The notes: generated by a model from the letters alone, not told the origin. 59,069 bases of DNA from a gamma proteobacterium HTCC2207 (GCA_905182265.1 CAJJAO010000002.1:1-59069), one strand, 5' to 3'; shown: positions 19,301 through 27,678, numbered from the stretch's first letter. A program made the numbers and translations.

Positions 19301-20818
19301 GCCATCGTCATCAGTATCGGTGTTGTTACCAATGCCATCGCCGTCTGTATCAGTGGTCTCGCTGGCGATCCTTGGGAATGCGTCATTGATATCCAAGACC
19401 CCGTCGTTATCAGAATCAGGGTCGATAATATCTGGCCTACCATCTCCGTCTGTATCTGGATAGCCATCGACTTGAAGACTGCCAAATAGGGCCTCCATAG
19501 TCGTTTGTTCGGCAAAGCTATCGGCACTAATCTCTCCGTCTACTAGCCCCTTGATAAGCCGACGTAACTCCCCCAATGCAATGCGCCTAACATTAATCGC
19601 AAACTCACTGGCGGGATTAAGATCGGGGCTATTAAAAACTCGACTAACAGAGGCTACAGCGTCAGCAATTACATCAAACAACCTAGCGTCGATTTGAGAC
19701 TCGACAGCCTCATCGGCTAGATTACTTAAGAGATAAGTATGGCTCTGATAGAGAATAGCCTTAATACGTGAAGGTTCTGATAGAGAGGTCTTCCCCTCTG
19801 ACACATTGGCCATAAAATATCGCACAAAAGTGCCAGATAGAACCAGCGGATCGATCAGAGCCTGGGGATCAAAAAGACAGTCTAGAGACATAATAAGAAG
19901 CGATATCTGCTCGTTAAGACGCTCGGTATTCTGAGCTGCATCATCGCCGGCAAAAGCTGCTTGCCAAGTATCTACGGTATAGATCTCTGCCGTGGTCTGG
20001 GTCAGCCCCATCATCTTAAGGAACTGCTCTCGCTCGGGCACCAATTCTATGGCCGACAGCAGAGTCGTAATCGGAGTGACCATAATTGCGATGGCGGAGC
20101 TATCGGACAACTCTGAAATCAAACCTAAATGGGGTACCGAGAAACCGCTGTTTTTATTAACGCCACCAAGAGAAATAATTTTTTTAGATAAAGACCCCTG
20201 AGGCAACGCGCGATCAAAAACAAACTGCCCAGACGATGTAGTGATAGCTTGCGGCTCATCCCCATCCATTATTAAATTACTATTGATATCGATAAAGACC
20301 TGCGCGCCGACGATTGGGGCATCGCCTACTCGCCCCTCAAAGCGATCGACTACCTCTACTTTAATCGACGCTGAATCACTGGCAACACCGTCAGAAACCC
20401 TGACAGAAACATCATAGATATTATCTGCGTCAGCGTCGGTTGGTGCCTCAAAGTTAGGGGCAGATATAAACTCTAAATTACCGTTTGAACTAAGGGCAAA
20501 CAACCCAGCATCAGCCCCGCCAAGAATCGAATAATCAAGTTTATCGCCGTCAAGGTCAGTCGCTGATAGGGCAGTAACCAAACGCATTTGCTCCGGTATT
20601 TTAATCCGTTCATCAACAGTGATAACTGGGCTGCGATTTGAATTACCACTAGGGTTGGGAGAATTACTGGAACCATCCCCTGAAGAGCCACAGGCGGCTA
20701 GCAGAGAGAGGGATAAAAGAGTGGGAATAAAACGTGCATGAGGGAACCGCGGGTCTTTGCTTTCCCGCTTGTTTGGCCTGTCAATATGGCCGTGGCTTAC
20801 ATCCTTGAAGCTATCCAT
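16301..20818 (-). CDS. Giant lipoprotein with cadherin-like domain and 28 thrombospondin type 3 repeats
   Basis: A 1505-residue surface protein. An N-terminal lipoprotein signal ends in LLAAC (Cys about 43) after an extended charged n-region. A cadherin-like domain follows (about 65-155: ATDLDGDKLDYSILGG, APNFEAPTDADADNIYDVS), then a segment with VGAQVFIDINSNLIMDGDE and a helical region up to about 450. Residues 489-1468 are 28 consecutive 35-residue repeats of the form DTDGDGIGNNADTDDDGDGV followed by DAFPLD, plus one partial copy before them. Such Asp/Gly repeats bind calcium in thrombospondin and OmpA-type proteins. The last 37 residues form a Trp-rich tail. It is probably an extracellular adhesin or spacer; the ligand is unknown. 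Confidence 0.9.
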   Translation of the reverse strand: MDSFKDVSHGHIDRPNKRESKDPRFPHARFIPTLLSLSLLAACGSSGDGSSNSPNPSGNSNRSPVITVDERIKIPEQMRLVTALSATDLDGDKLDYSILGGADAGLFALSSNGNLEFISAPNFEAPTDADADNIYDVSVRVSDGVASDSASIKVEVVDRFEGRVGDAPIVGAQVFIDINSNLIMDGDEPQAITTSSGQFVFDRALPQGSLSKKIISLGGVNKNSGFSVPHLGLISELSDSSAIAIMVTPITTLLSAIELVPEREQFLKMMGLTQTTAEIYTVDTWQAAFAGDDAAQNTERLNEQISLLIMSLDCLFDPQALIDPLVLSGTFVRYFMANVSEGKTSLSEPSRIKAILYQSHTYLLSNLADEAVESQIDARLFDVIADAVASVSRVFNSPDLNPASEFAINVRRIALGELRRLIKGLVDGEISADSFAEQTTMEALFGSLQVDGYPDTDGDGRPDIIDPDSDNDGVLDINDAFPRIASETTDTDGDGIGNNTDTDDDGDGIPDSLDPFPLLAGETLDTDGDGIGNNLDTDDDGDGVPDIDDQFPQNPNETLDTDGDGVGNNEDLDDDGDDVPDSQDAFPLDSTESLDSDSDGTGNNAGSDDDGDGVPDSSDAFPLDSSETLDTDSDGLGNNIDTDDDNDGVPDVTDQFPLDPAESVDTDLDGIGNNSDDDDDGDGIADTNDAFPLNANETLDSDGDGVSDLLDIDDDGDELPDTLDAFPLDPTESLDTDGDGIGNNADTDDDGDGVLDSADAFPLVADESLDTDNDGTGNNADTDDDGDGSPDTLDSFPLDATENMDTDGDGIGNNTDTDDDGDGVNDSADAFPTNALETLDTDNDGLGNNADTDDDNDGVADSADEFALNSNENTDTDGDGIGNNADTDDDGDGVADGADALPLDATETLDTDGDQIGNNADSDDDGDGIADGVDPFPLDAGESFDTDGDGIGNNVDTDDDGDGVLDANDAFPLNASETVDTDGDGFGNNSDSDDDGDGVSDSADAFPLDSTESMDTDNDGIGNNVDSDDDGDGVADANDDLPLDAAETLDTDSDGIGNNADTDDDGDGVLDTADTFPLDSTETLDTDGDGTGNNADTDDDGDGAADSVDAFPLNPAETTDTDSDGIGNNADTDDDNDGASDAEDAFPLDPTQCTDTDGDGIGNPQDTDDDGDGVPDDQDAFRLDASETTDTDSDGIGNNADTDDDADGVADNQDAFPLDASETLDTDSDGIGNNADTDDDGDGVADTEDAYPLTAGESVDTDGDGVGNNTDTDDDGDGVADSSDAFPLDASESLDTDSDGVGNNTDTDDDGDGVADASDTFPLDGSETLDTDSDGTGNNADTDDDGDGVVDASDAFPLDATETIDTDSDGIGNNADSDDDADGTTDANDDFPLDASEVTDTDSDGIGDNADTDDDGDGVADSTDAFPLDSTETIDTDGDGVGNNTDTDDDGDGVLDTNDAYPLDASRSLADAWAADRWANTVWGAESTVDLSVWDSHAWDSKKWQ
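16415..19354 (-). repeat. 105-bp tandem array, 28 copies, coding TSP3 repeats
   Basis: Twenty-eight in-frame 105-bp units encode the calcium-binding repeats of the giant lipoprotein. No indel disturbs the 35-residue period. Codon choice at synonymous sites and the residues at variable positions differ between copies, so the array is old or diversified, not freshly amplified. Confidence 0.9.
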
Positions 20819-20907
20819 AAGTGAACAATAGTAATTATTATTTCTTTATGCAAGCAATTCTTTAAAGCCCTTGTTTACAGCCTTTAGCTAATACAGAAAA
20901 TGACCTA

Positions 20908-22755
20908 TTAGCTCGCGTCAGCAGAAAACTGTAACTTAGCCAACCGCGCATAGAGTTCACTTGAACCCAATAAGTCCTGGTGACTGCCCGCTGCAATCTG
21001 TTCTCCGCCGTCCATAACTACTATCAAATCCGCGTGTAAAATAGTCGCTAAACGGTGAGCGATAATAACCGTGGTTCGCCCTTTCATAAGTTTGTCTAAG
21101 GCGAGCTGCACCTTATATTCACTTTCCGCATCCAAGGCACTAGTGGCCTCATCCAATAGCAGAATACGAGGGTCTTTTAAAAGCGCTCGCGCTATGGCAA
21201 GGCGCTGGCGCTGGCCGCCAGAAAGGCGCACGCCCTGCTCACCTAGCTCACTGTGATAACCCTCGGGCAAACGACGAATAAACTCGTCGGCATGGGCCGC
21301 TGTCGCCGCAGCAATAACCTGCCCATCAGTAGCCTCTGGTTTGCCATAACGAATGTTGTACATGACGTCGCCGGTAAACAATGTAGGCTGCTGTTGCACC
21401 ACCGCAATCTGTTCCCGTAAAGCCTTGGGGTCAAGTGCCTTAACATTGCAGTCACCAAAATAAACACCGCCATTTTGCGGGTCATAAAAACGTTGAATCA
21501 AATCAAACAAAGTCGACTTGCCCGCACCGGATGGCCCGACTAGAGCAACGATCTTTCCCTCTTCTATATTCAGAGAAAAGTTTTTTAGCGCAGGTTGGTC
21601 TGGCCGCGACGGATAACAAAAAGTCAGATTTTTAAAAGCAAGCACGGGGGCAAGATTCGCTGCGTTTGCCTCTAAGGTATCAGCCACAACAATCTCATTT
21701 TTAGCATGCAGCAATTCCATCAACCTTTCAGTGGCACCAGCTGCCCGCTGCAATTCCCCGTAGACTTCTGACAATGAAGCTACGCCCGTTGCCATGAGAA
21801 TGGCATAGAATATAAAGGCCCCTAATTCGCCACCTGTCATGGTGCCTTCAATCACATCAGAGCCACCCACCCAGAGCATCACAGACAGAGCACTGAACAC
21901 CAGCATAATGACCACTGCAATTAATACGGCCCGTTGACTGACACGCTTTTTAGCCACGGTAAACGCCCGCTCTACTTCCCGTGAAAATGCGGTTTTCTCT
22001 AAGGCTTCCTGAGTAAAGCTCTGCACAGTTTTTATATGCTGAATAACCTCACCGGCATAGGACCCAACATCGGCAATACTGTCTTGGCTCTCCCGAGATA
22101 GGCTGCGCACCTTACGACCAAAAATCAGAATAGGCATAAGCACTAAAGGCACTGCCAATAAAATAATCAGCGACAGCTTAAGATTAGTAATCAGCAGCAT
22201 AATTAGTGCGCCGACAAAACTAATGGTGCTGCGTAGAGCAATAGAAACCGAGGAGCCAATGATTGACTGCAACAATGTCGTATCTGAGGTCAGGCGAGAC
22301 ATAATATCGCCACTGCGATTGGTTTCAAAAAACGCTGGGTGTAGGTGCACCACATGGTTGAACACAGCCGTGCGAATATCTGCACTGACCCGCTCGCCCA
22401 GCCAAGAGATTAAATAAAAGCGAATATAGGTTCCCACTGCCATAAGTAGCGAGGCAATCAATATAAAGATAATTGCGGTATTGAGGTGGTCCTGAGACTG
22501 CTGAGCAAAACCCTGGTCAATGACCAGCTTTAAGCCCTGCCCCACCGACAATGTGACACCAGCAGTAAACACCAGCGCCAATAGAAAAACGCTTATCTGT
22601 TTGCCATAGGGCCTAAGAAACTGCGCCAAAGAAAGCAATACAGGCGGTGCTCCTAGTAATACAGGCTGTGCCCCTAAAAGCGCATCTGCACTTTTTATCT
22701 CCTCAGATTTTATCTCCTCAGATTTTATGTCTTTAGCTTTTACTTCGTCAGTCAC
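20908..22755 (-). CDS. ABC exporter, MsbA/LmrA-like half transporter
   Basis: A 615-residue fused permease-ATPase that would work as a homodimer in the inner membrane. Six transmembrane helices lie between about residues 50 and 335. The ATPase domain (370-610) has Walker A GPSGAGKST, signature LSGGQRQR, Walker B ILLLDEATSALD and the switch histidine in IIAHRLAT. The substrate is unknown; lipid, peptide or drug export is usual. The N-terminal 45 residues are made of short repeats not found in the family core: IKSEE copies from a 15-bp array (22691-22735) and LLGAQPV / LLGAPPV from a 21-bp array (22634-22675). It starts two bases after yebC ends, so the genes are one transcription unit. Confidence 0.92.
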   Translation of the reverse strand: MTDEVKAKDIKSEEIKSEEIKSADALLGAQPVLLGAPPVLLSLAQFLRPYGKQISVFLLALVFTAGVTLSVGQGLKLVIDQGFAQQSQDHLNTAIIFILIASLLMAVGTYIRFYLISWLGERVSADIRTAVFNHVVHLHPAFFETNRSGDIMSRLTSDTTLLQSIIGSSVSIALRSTISFVGALIMLLITNLKLSLIILLAVPLVLMPILIFGRKVRSLSRESQDSIADVGSYAGEVIQHIKTVQSFTQEALEKTAFSREVERAFTVAKKRVSQRAVLIAVVIMLVFSALSVMLWVGGSDVIEGTMTGGELGAFIFYAILMATGVASLSEVYGELQRAAGATERLMELLHAKNEIVVADTLEANAANLAPVLAFKNLTFCYPSRPDQPALKNFSLNIEEGKIVALVGPSGAGKSTLFDLIQRFYDPQNGGVYFGDCNVKALDPKALREQIAVVQQQPTLFTGDVMYNIRYGKPEATDGQVIAAATAAHADEFIRRLPEGYHSELGEQGVRLSGGQRQRLAIARALLKDPRILLLDEATSALDAESEYKVQLALDKLMKGRTTVIIAHRLATILHADLIVVMDGGEQIAAGSHQDLLGSSELYARLAKLQFSADAS

Positions 22756-22757
22756 CC

Positions 22758-23471
22758 TTAACCCTCTAGCGCGACATAGACTTCTTGAACATCATCATGC
22801 TCAAGAATAGCGGCCAAAAAGGCCTCGGCTTCTTCTAGCTCTGTACCGCTGAGTGATAGTGGGTTTTTCGGGCGATAGCCAATTTTAGCTGTCTCCACTG
22901 TGTAGCCATGATCTGGTAATGCTCGACACACGGCATCTAGGTCAGTGATATCGGTAATAAATAATGAAAGACCTTCTTCACCCTCCTCATCTACAGCTTC
23001 CACATCCTGAGCACCGGCTTCTATGGCCGCTTCCTCGGCATCCGCCTCTAGGTTTTCCGTGCGCGCTTCAATAAGGCCCACATGGTCAAAATCCCATGCT
23101 ACCGAACCCTCAGCGCCAAGCTGACCGCCGCGAAACAAAACGCGAATTTCGGATACGGTGCGATTGACGTTATCGGTGAGGCATTCGACAATAAGGCCCA
23201 CATTGTGGGGCGCAAAACCTTCGTAGGTAAGCTTTTCATAATGCACAGCCCCATCTAATAAACCTGCGCCTTTTTTAACCGCACGTTCAAGGGTCTCTTT
23301 GGGCATAGAGGCTTTTTTGGCCTGCTCGATGGCAAGCCGCAGTCTGGAGTTGGTATCTGGGTCAGCGCCGTTTCGCGCTGCGACCATAATTTCTTTGGTC
23401 ATCTTGCCAAATACGCGACCTTTTAAGTTGGCTGCGATTTCCCTGTGCTTTACCTTCCATTGAGCGCCCAT
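22758..23471 (-). CDS. yebC: YebC/PmpR family regulator
   Basis: A 237-residue YebC-family protein. Members were named as DNA-binding regulators, and some act in translation of difficult peptide motifs. Conserved stretches are [26 protein letters not shown] (family core, about 24-49) and [28 protein letters not shown], with an acidic third domain. It begins [19 protein letters not shown] instead of the usual MAGHSKWANIKHRK, which marks a distinct subtype. It is tightly linked to the downstream ABC exporter. Confidence 0.92.
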   Translation of the reverse strand: MGAQWKVKHREIAANLKGRVFGKMTKEIMVAARNGADPDTNSRLRLAIEQAKKASMPKETLERAVKKGAGLLDGAVHYEKLTYEGFAPHNVGLIVECLTDNVNRTVSEIRVLFRGGQLGAEGSVAWDFDHVGLIEARTENLEADAEEAAIEAGAQDVEAVDEEGEEGLSLFITDITDLDAVCRALPDHGYTVETAKIGYRPKNPLSLSGTELEEAEAFLAAILEHDDVQEVYVALEG

Positions 23472-23589
23472 AGATACCTTCTATTTGTCTAATTAAATGC
23501 CTGAAGGCTGAGATTATGCCCAGCACACAGCGAGATGCAACAACCAAGGCAAGCAATGGGCTGATTAGGGTTATAAATAGCTTGGATGT

Positions 23590-23683
23590 GGTATTTCTAA
23601 AGGGGCTTATTTCTAGGGACTTATTTCTAGGGGCGTTTTTTCTAAAGGGCTGTTTATCTAAAGGGCGGTTTGTCTAAGGAGCC
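23590..23683. repeat. Degenerate 14-17-bp tandem repeat (about 6 copies)
   Basis: Units begin TTCTAAAGGG, TTCTAGGGAC, TTCTAGGGGC, TTCTAAAGGG, ATCTAAAGGG and GTCTAAGGAG. The array fills the space downstream of the MarR-family gene, and its last unit includes the gene's stop codon. Confidence 0.65.
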
Positions 23684-24150
23684 TTGGCAATGGAAGACTC
23701 AGCATGCTGATACAGTCGATCAATCAGCTCACTAAACTGCTCCCGCTCGGCATCGTTAAAACAGGTAAGCAAATCCTGCTCATAAGCATAGGACACTGGC
23801 ACAAGGTCATCGTAAACAGAGAGGCCAGTGTCGGTTAGATGCAGCATAGAACGGCGTTTGTCCGCGGGATCAAACTCCCGCTGCAGTAACTTGCGCTGTA
23901 ATAGTTTGCTAATAGCGCGACTCAAAATCGACTTCTCAATCTGGGTTTTGATCGACACCTCGTCCGCAGACACACCAGGGTATTCGCCTAGTACCGCCAT
24001 GATGCGCCACTCGGTAATACTCAGGGCAAACTTATTGCCATAGGTCTCAGAGATCAGCCCACTGATACGATTTGAGAGGATAGATAGTCGGTACGGCAGA
24101 TAGCGTTCCAACTTAAGGATATTTTGTGGTTTAGGGTTATTTTTGCTCAT
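23674..24150 (-). CDS. MarR family transcriptional regulator of the tyrosine degradation locus
   Basis: A 158-residue winged-helix regulator. The helix-turn-helix and wing lie in TEWRIMAVLGEYPGVSADEV...KSILSRAISKLLQRKLLQRE (about residues 47-92), followed by the wing sequence DPADKRRSMLHLT. The ATG at 24150 is used because the MSKNN start gives a normal MarR length; a longer reading would be translated from the inverted repeat. It is divergent from hpd and shares a 120-base control region with a perfect 22-bp inverted repeat. MarR-type regulators of homogentisate genes are known in other gammaproteobacteria, which supports local control of hpd and the genes after it. The effector is unknown. 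Confidence 0.85.
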   Translation of the reverse strand: MSKNNPKPQNILKLERYLPYRLSILSNRISGLISETYGNKFALSITEWRIMAVLGEYPGVSADEVSIKTQIEKSILSRAISKLLQRKLLQREFDPADKRRSMLHLTDTGLSVYDDLVPVSYAYEQDLLTCFNDAEREQFSELIDRLYQHAESSIAKAP

Positions 24151-24176
24151 GGGCCGATCATGCTTGACATTAGTTG

Positions 24177-24226
24177 GGGTTGCAACCAATAATAGTTGCA
24201 ATCCCAACTATTATTGGTTGCAACCC
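24177..24226. promoter_or_regulatory. Large perfect inverted repeat, candidate MarR operator
   Basis: Two 22-bp arms (24177-24198 and 24205-24226) are exactly complementary across a 6-base spacer. Each arm contains GGTTGCAACC, itself a palindrome, and TTGCAA occurs three times. TATTAT boxes on each strand fall inside the repeat, so a bound protein could block both divergent promoters. Location between the MarR gene and hpd supports an operator. Confidence 0.8.
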
Positions 24227-24269
24227 AATTCAGCCACCCCGATTCAGCCTTGTCTTTTTAGGAGCCAAC

Positions 24270-25388
24270 ATGAGCACAACAACAGACCATACCTACAATC
24301 CCATGGGCCTAGATGGCTTTGAATTTGTTGAATTTGCCGCCCCAGAACGAGGCACGCTCGAAGCAGTCTTTACCCTCATGGGCTTCGTGCATATTGCCAA
24401 CCACAGATCTAAAGACGTGGTGCTATTTCGCCAGGGCGACATCAACTTTATTATTAATTACGAGCCCAGTAGTTACGCAGCCTATTTTGCCCAAGAACAT
24501 GGCCCCTCTGCCTGTGGTATGGCATTCCGAGTCAAAGATTCTCAGGCCGCTTATACGCGAGCACTAGAAATGGGCGCACAGCCCATGGACATTCCCACTG
24601 GACCCATGGAACTGCGCCTGCCTGCGATTAAAGGTATTGGCGGCGCTCCCCTTTACCTTATTGACCGCTACGGCGACGGGACATCTATCTACGATATAGA
24701 TTTTGTCTTTTTAGACGGTATAGAAGTTACAGAAAGCCATACCCCCGCCACAGGCGCTAACCTGCACCCAGCAGGCTGCGGGCTCAATGTTATTGACCAC
24801 CTAACCCACAATGTCTATCGCGGTCGCATGGGCCACTGGGCTAAGTTTTATGAAGACCTGTTTAACTTTCGCGAGGTGCGCTATTTCGATATTAGCGGTG
24901 AGTACACAGGGCTGCGTTCAAAAGCCATGTCGGCTCCCGATGGCAAAATTCGTATTCCTCTCAATGAAGAAGCCACCGGTGGTGGGCAGATTGAAGAGTT
25001 TCTCATGGCCTACAATGGCGAAGGCATTCAGCATATCGCCTTCTCCTGTGACGATATTTACGCCACATGGGATCAGCTTAAAGCCAAAGGCATGCAGTTT
25101 ATGGCCCCGCCACCTGACACCTATTACCAGATGTTAGAAGAGCGTCTACCAGGCCATGGCGAGCCCAGCCAAGAGTTGCAATCTCGTGGTATTTTGCTGG
25201 ATGGTTCCACTGAAAATGATGACCCGCGCCTGCTGTTGCAGATATTCTCAGCAACCTTAATTGGCCCTGTTTTCTTTGAGTTTATTCAGCGTAAAAAAGA
25301 CGAAGGCTTTGGCGAGGGTAATTTTAAAGCTCTGTTTGAATCAATAGAGCGAGACCAACTCAATCGTGGTGCCATCGAAACTGCCTAA
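24270..25388 (+). CDS. hpd: 4-hydroxyphenylpyruvate dioxygenase
   Basis: HPPD converts 4-hydroxyphenylpyruvate to homogentisate with O2 and Fe(II). The 372-residue protein has the two-domain VOC fold; the Fe ligands are His177 (DHLTHNV), His255 (GIQHIAF) and Glu337 (FFEF). The conserved C-terminal [20 protein letters not shown] closes the active site. The ATG at 24270 is chosen because AGGAG precedes it and because residues upstream would come from the inverted repeat. It is the first gene of a four-gene run (hpd, VOC protein, fumarylacetoacetase, maiA). Confidence 0.97.
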   Translation: MSTTTDHTYNPMGLDGFEFVEFAAPERGTLEAVFTLMGFVHIANHRSKDVVLFRQGDINFIINYEPSSYAAYFAQEHGPSACGMAFRVKDSQAAYTRALEMGAQPMDIPTGPMELRLPAIKGIGGAPLYLIDRYGDGTSIYDIDFVFLDGIEVTESHTPATGANLHPAGCGLNVIDHLTHNVYRGRMGHWAKFYEDLFNFREVRYFDISGEYTGLRSKAMSAPDGKIRIPLNEEATGGGQIEEFLMAYNGEGIQHIAFSCDDIYATWDQLKAKGMQFMAPPPDTYYQMLEERLPGHGEPSQELQSRGILLDGSTENDDPRLLLQIFSATLIGPVFFEFIQRKKDEGFGEGNFKALFESIERDQLNRGAIETA

Positions 25389-25435
25389 AATCTCAACCGC
25401 CTAGCGTTTTAATGACCTAGCACCGGAGTCTGATT

Positions 25436-26026
25436 ATGAACATTCAAGGAATCCACCATGCCGCCTACCGCTGCAGCAATGCCAAGCAGACCGTAGAGTT
25501 TTATCAGCAGGTTCTCGGCATGGACTTTCAACTGGCAATTGCTGAAGACAAGGTGCCGTCAACTGGCGAACCCGACCCCTACATGCATGTTTTTATGGAT
25601 GCAGGCAATGGCAACGTGCTGGCCTTTTTTGAAGTGCCCAACTCCCCGACGATGGGCACTGACCCAAACACACCAAAATGGGTACAGCATATTGCCTTTA
25701 AGGTGGCCGACATGGACGCCCTGACCGATGCAAAGGCACGCATACAAGCAGCAGGCATAGACGTCCTTGGGCCCATCGACCACACCATCTTTAAATCTAT
25801 CTATTTCTTTGACCCCAGCGGCCACCGCCTCGAGTTAGCCGCAGATACCGCGCAGCCAGGCATGTTAGAAGAACTCCATCGAGTAGCCCCCGCCATGTTG
25901 GAAGAATGGGATCGCACAAAGCGCGCGCCTCAGCATGCCGCTTGGTTGCATGACGGGTCCCTTAGTATTGAACAGAGCACGCACAAACAACAATTAAGAG
26001 AACAAATAAAAGGACCAACCCAATGA
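25436..26026 (+). CDS. VOC family metalloprotein in the position of homogentisate dioxygenase
   Basis: A 196-residue single-domain vicinal-oxygen-chelate protein followed by a C-terminal extension (about 140-196). Candidate metal ligands are His8 (IHHAAYR), His85 (WVQHIAF) and Glu133 (DPSGHRLEL), the H-H-E triad of type I extradiol dioxygenases; Glu66 would be a glyoxalase-type ligand. The gene lies between hpd and fumarylacetoacetase, where the unrelated cupin enzyme HmgA is usually encoded, and overlaps the fumarylacetoacetase start by four bases (ATGA). No HmgA-like gene is in the window. Ring cleavage of homogentisate, or an accessory step on an intermediate, are both possible; the family assignment is firm, the reaction is inference. 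Confidence 0.8.
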   Translation: MNIQGIHHAAYRCSNAKQTVEFYQQVLGMDFQLAIAEDKVPSTGEPDPYMHVFMDAGNGNVLAFFEVPNSPTMGTDPNTPKWVQHIAFKVADMDALTDAKARIQAAGIDVLGPIDHTIFKSIYFFDPSGHRLELAADTAQPGMLEELHRVAPAMLEEWDRTKRAPQHAAWLHDGSLSIEQSTHKQQLREQIKGPTQ

Positions 26027-27003
26027 AACTAGCATCACTAAAGCAGGGTCGAGACGGACAGCTAGTCCTGGTCAACAGCACAATGGAGCTTTACGTCAGC
26101 GCCGCCTCGATAGCCCCAACATTACAGGCCGCACTGGATAACTGGGCCAATGTTAAAGACCAGCTACAAGCACTCTCAGACCAGCTGGACAATGGCAATC
26201 TTAAAGGCCAGCCCTTCGATGCCGCGGCCTGTGCCTCTCCCCTACCCCGAGCCTACCACTGGGCCGACGGCAGCGCCTACGTCAACCATGTTGAACTAGT
26301 GCGTAAAGCTCGCAATGCCACAATGCCCGAATCATTTTGGACCGACCCCTTAATCTATCAGGGCGGCTCAGATACTTTTCTCGGGCCCAGAGAAGACATC
26401 TCTATGGCAACCGAAGACTGGGGAATTGATTTTGAAGCGGAGGTCGCCGTCATTGTTGATGACGTGCCCATGGGTGTGTCAGCGGAAGATGCCCAGCACC
26501 ATATCAAGCTACTGATGCTGGTCAACGACGTTTCATTGCGCAATCTCATTCCCGGGGAACTGGCTAAAGGTTTTGGTTTTTATCAGGCCAAACCCAGCAG
26601 CGCCTTCTCACCCACCGCAGTAACACCAGACACTCTGGGCGATGCCTGGGACGGTGCAAAACTTCACCTGCCCCTGCGCGCTGTTTTAAATGGTGACCTT
26701 GTTGGCCAGCCCAACGCCGGCGTCGACATGACCTTTGACTTTGGCCAGCTGATTGCCCACGCCGCCAAGACTCGACCACTGTGCGCAGGCACTATTATTG
26801 GCTCTGGCACCGTGTCTAATCTGGACCGCTCCAACGGCTCTTGCTGCCTTGCCGAGGTACGCATGCTCGAGACAATTGCCGAGGGTAAACCCAGCACCGA
26901 ATTTATGCGCTTTGGCGATCGCATTCAAATTGCTATGCTAGACGCCCAAGGCCAAGATATTTTTGGTGAAATAGACCAGCAGGTCGTTAAACTAGGTCTT
27001 TAA
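26023..27003 (+). CDS. Fumarylacetoacetate hydrolase family protein
   Basis: A 326-residue enzyme expected to split fumarylacetoacetate to fumarate and acetoacetate, the last step of tyrosine degradation. The FAH core is seen from about residue 80: AYVNHVELVRKARNA, the metal-binding acidic stretch WGIDFEAEVAVIVDDVP (Glu-x-Glu), NDVSLRNLI and GTIIGSGTVSN. The length matches the bacterial two-domain form, shorter than the animal enzyme. It is translationally coupled to the VOC gene (ATGA overlap) and 15 bases upstream of maiA, so the function is supported by both sequence and operon. Confidence 0.9.
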   Translation: MKLASLKQGRDGQLVLVNSTMELYVSAASIAPTLQAALDNWANVKDQLQALSDQLDNGNLKGQPFDAAACASPLPRAYHWADGSAYVNHVELVRKARNATMPESFWTDPLIYQGGSDTFLGPREDISMATEDWGIDFEAEVAVIVDDVPMGVSAEDAQHHIKLLMLVNDVSLRNLIPGELAKGFGFYQAKPSSAFSPTAVTPDTLGDAWDGAKLHLPLRAVLNGDLVGQPNAGVDMTFDFGQLIAHAAKTRPLCAGTIIGSGTVSNLDRSNGSCCLAEVRMLETIAEGKPSTEFMRFGDRIQIAMLDAQGQDIFGEIDQQVVKLGL

Positions 27004-27018
27004 AGTAGGCAGCTAAGT

Positions 27019-27678
27019 ATGACGATTGATACAGACATTAAACTCTATGGTTACTACCGCTCTTCCGCCGTCTATAGAGTGCGCATTGCCCTAGAACTAA
27101 AGCACCTACGCTGGCAGCAGATACAGGTTAATCTACTCGAAGGCGAACAGCGTCAGGCCGCCTACATGCAGCTCAATCCCCAGGGACTGGTGCCGGCTCT
27201 CGCAACATCAGAAGGCCTAATCACCCAGTCTCTAACGATTATTGAATATCTTGAAGAGAAATATCCCCAGTCGCCTCTACTGCCTTCTACGGCAATAGAC
27301 AGAGCCTGTGTACGTTCTATGGCTCAGCAAATTGCTATGGAAATTCACCCCTTAAATAATCCTCGGGTGACTCAGTTTTTAATCGCAGAGTTAGGGGTAG
27401 ATGAAGAGGCCAAACTGCAATGGTATCGCCATTGGATTGCTCTAGGATTTACTGCCCTTGAACAGCGATTACAATCAACAGGTAGCAATGGTCAATATTG
27501 CTTTGGCGATACAGCCACCATGGCCGATGTCTGTCTAATCCCTCAGGTTTACAATGCCCAGCGTTTTGACTGCCCCCTAGAGGACTACCCGCTCATTAGG
27601 TCAATCAACGATCACTGCACAGCGCTACCTGAATTTATTGCCGCTAGCCCTGAGAGTATTCAGCAAGCCGGCGGCTAG
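27019..27678 (+). CDS. maiA: Maleylacetoacetate isomerase
   Basis: A zeta-class glutathione-transferase-fold enzyme that isomerises maleylacetoacetate to fumarylacetoacetate with glutathione. The 219-residue protein has the N-terminal thioredoxin-like domain with YYRSSAVYRVRIALELK, where the family normally has SSCSxRVRIAL; the Cys is replaced by Ala, but the catalytic serine position is kept. NPQGLVPAL and QSLTIIEYLEEKYP are the glutathione-site motifs. The end FGDTATMADVCLIPQVYNAQRF is typical of zeta GSTs. It is the last gene of the hpd operon and converges on phhB with only 12 bases between the stops. Confidence 0.93.
   Translation: MTIDTDIKLYGYYRSSAVYRVRIALELKHLRWQQIQVNLLEGEQRQAAYMQLNPQGLVPALATSEGLITQSLTIIEYLEEKYPQSPLLPSTAIDRACVRSMAQQIAMEIHPLNNPRVTQFLIAELGVDEEAKLQWYRHWIALGFTALEQRLQSTGSNGQYCFGDTATMADVCLIPQVYNAQRFDCPLEDYPLIRSINDHCTALPEFIAASPESIQQAGG

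Noticed and set aside
24151..24269. Longer N-termini for the MarR regulator and for Hpd (both would start MGLQ)
   Set aside because: Both extensions are translations of the two arms of the inverted repeat. The downstream ATGs give family-typical N-termini, and for Hpd a good AGGAG site.
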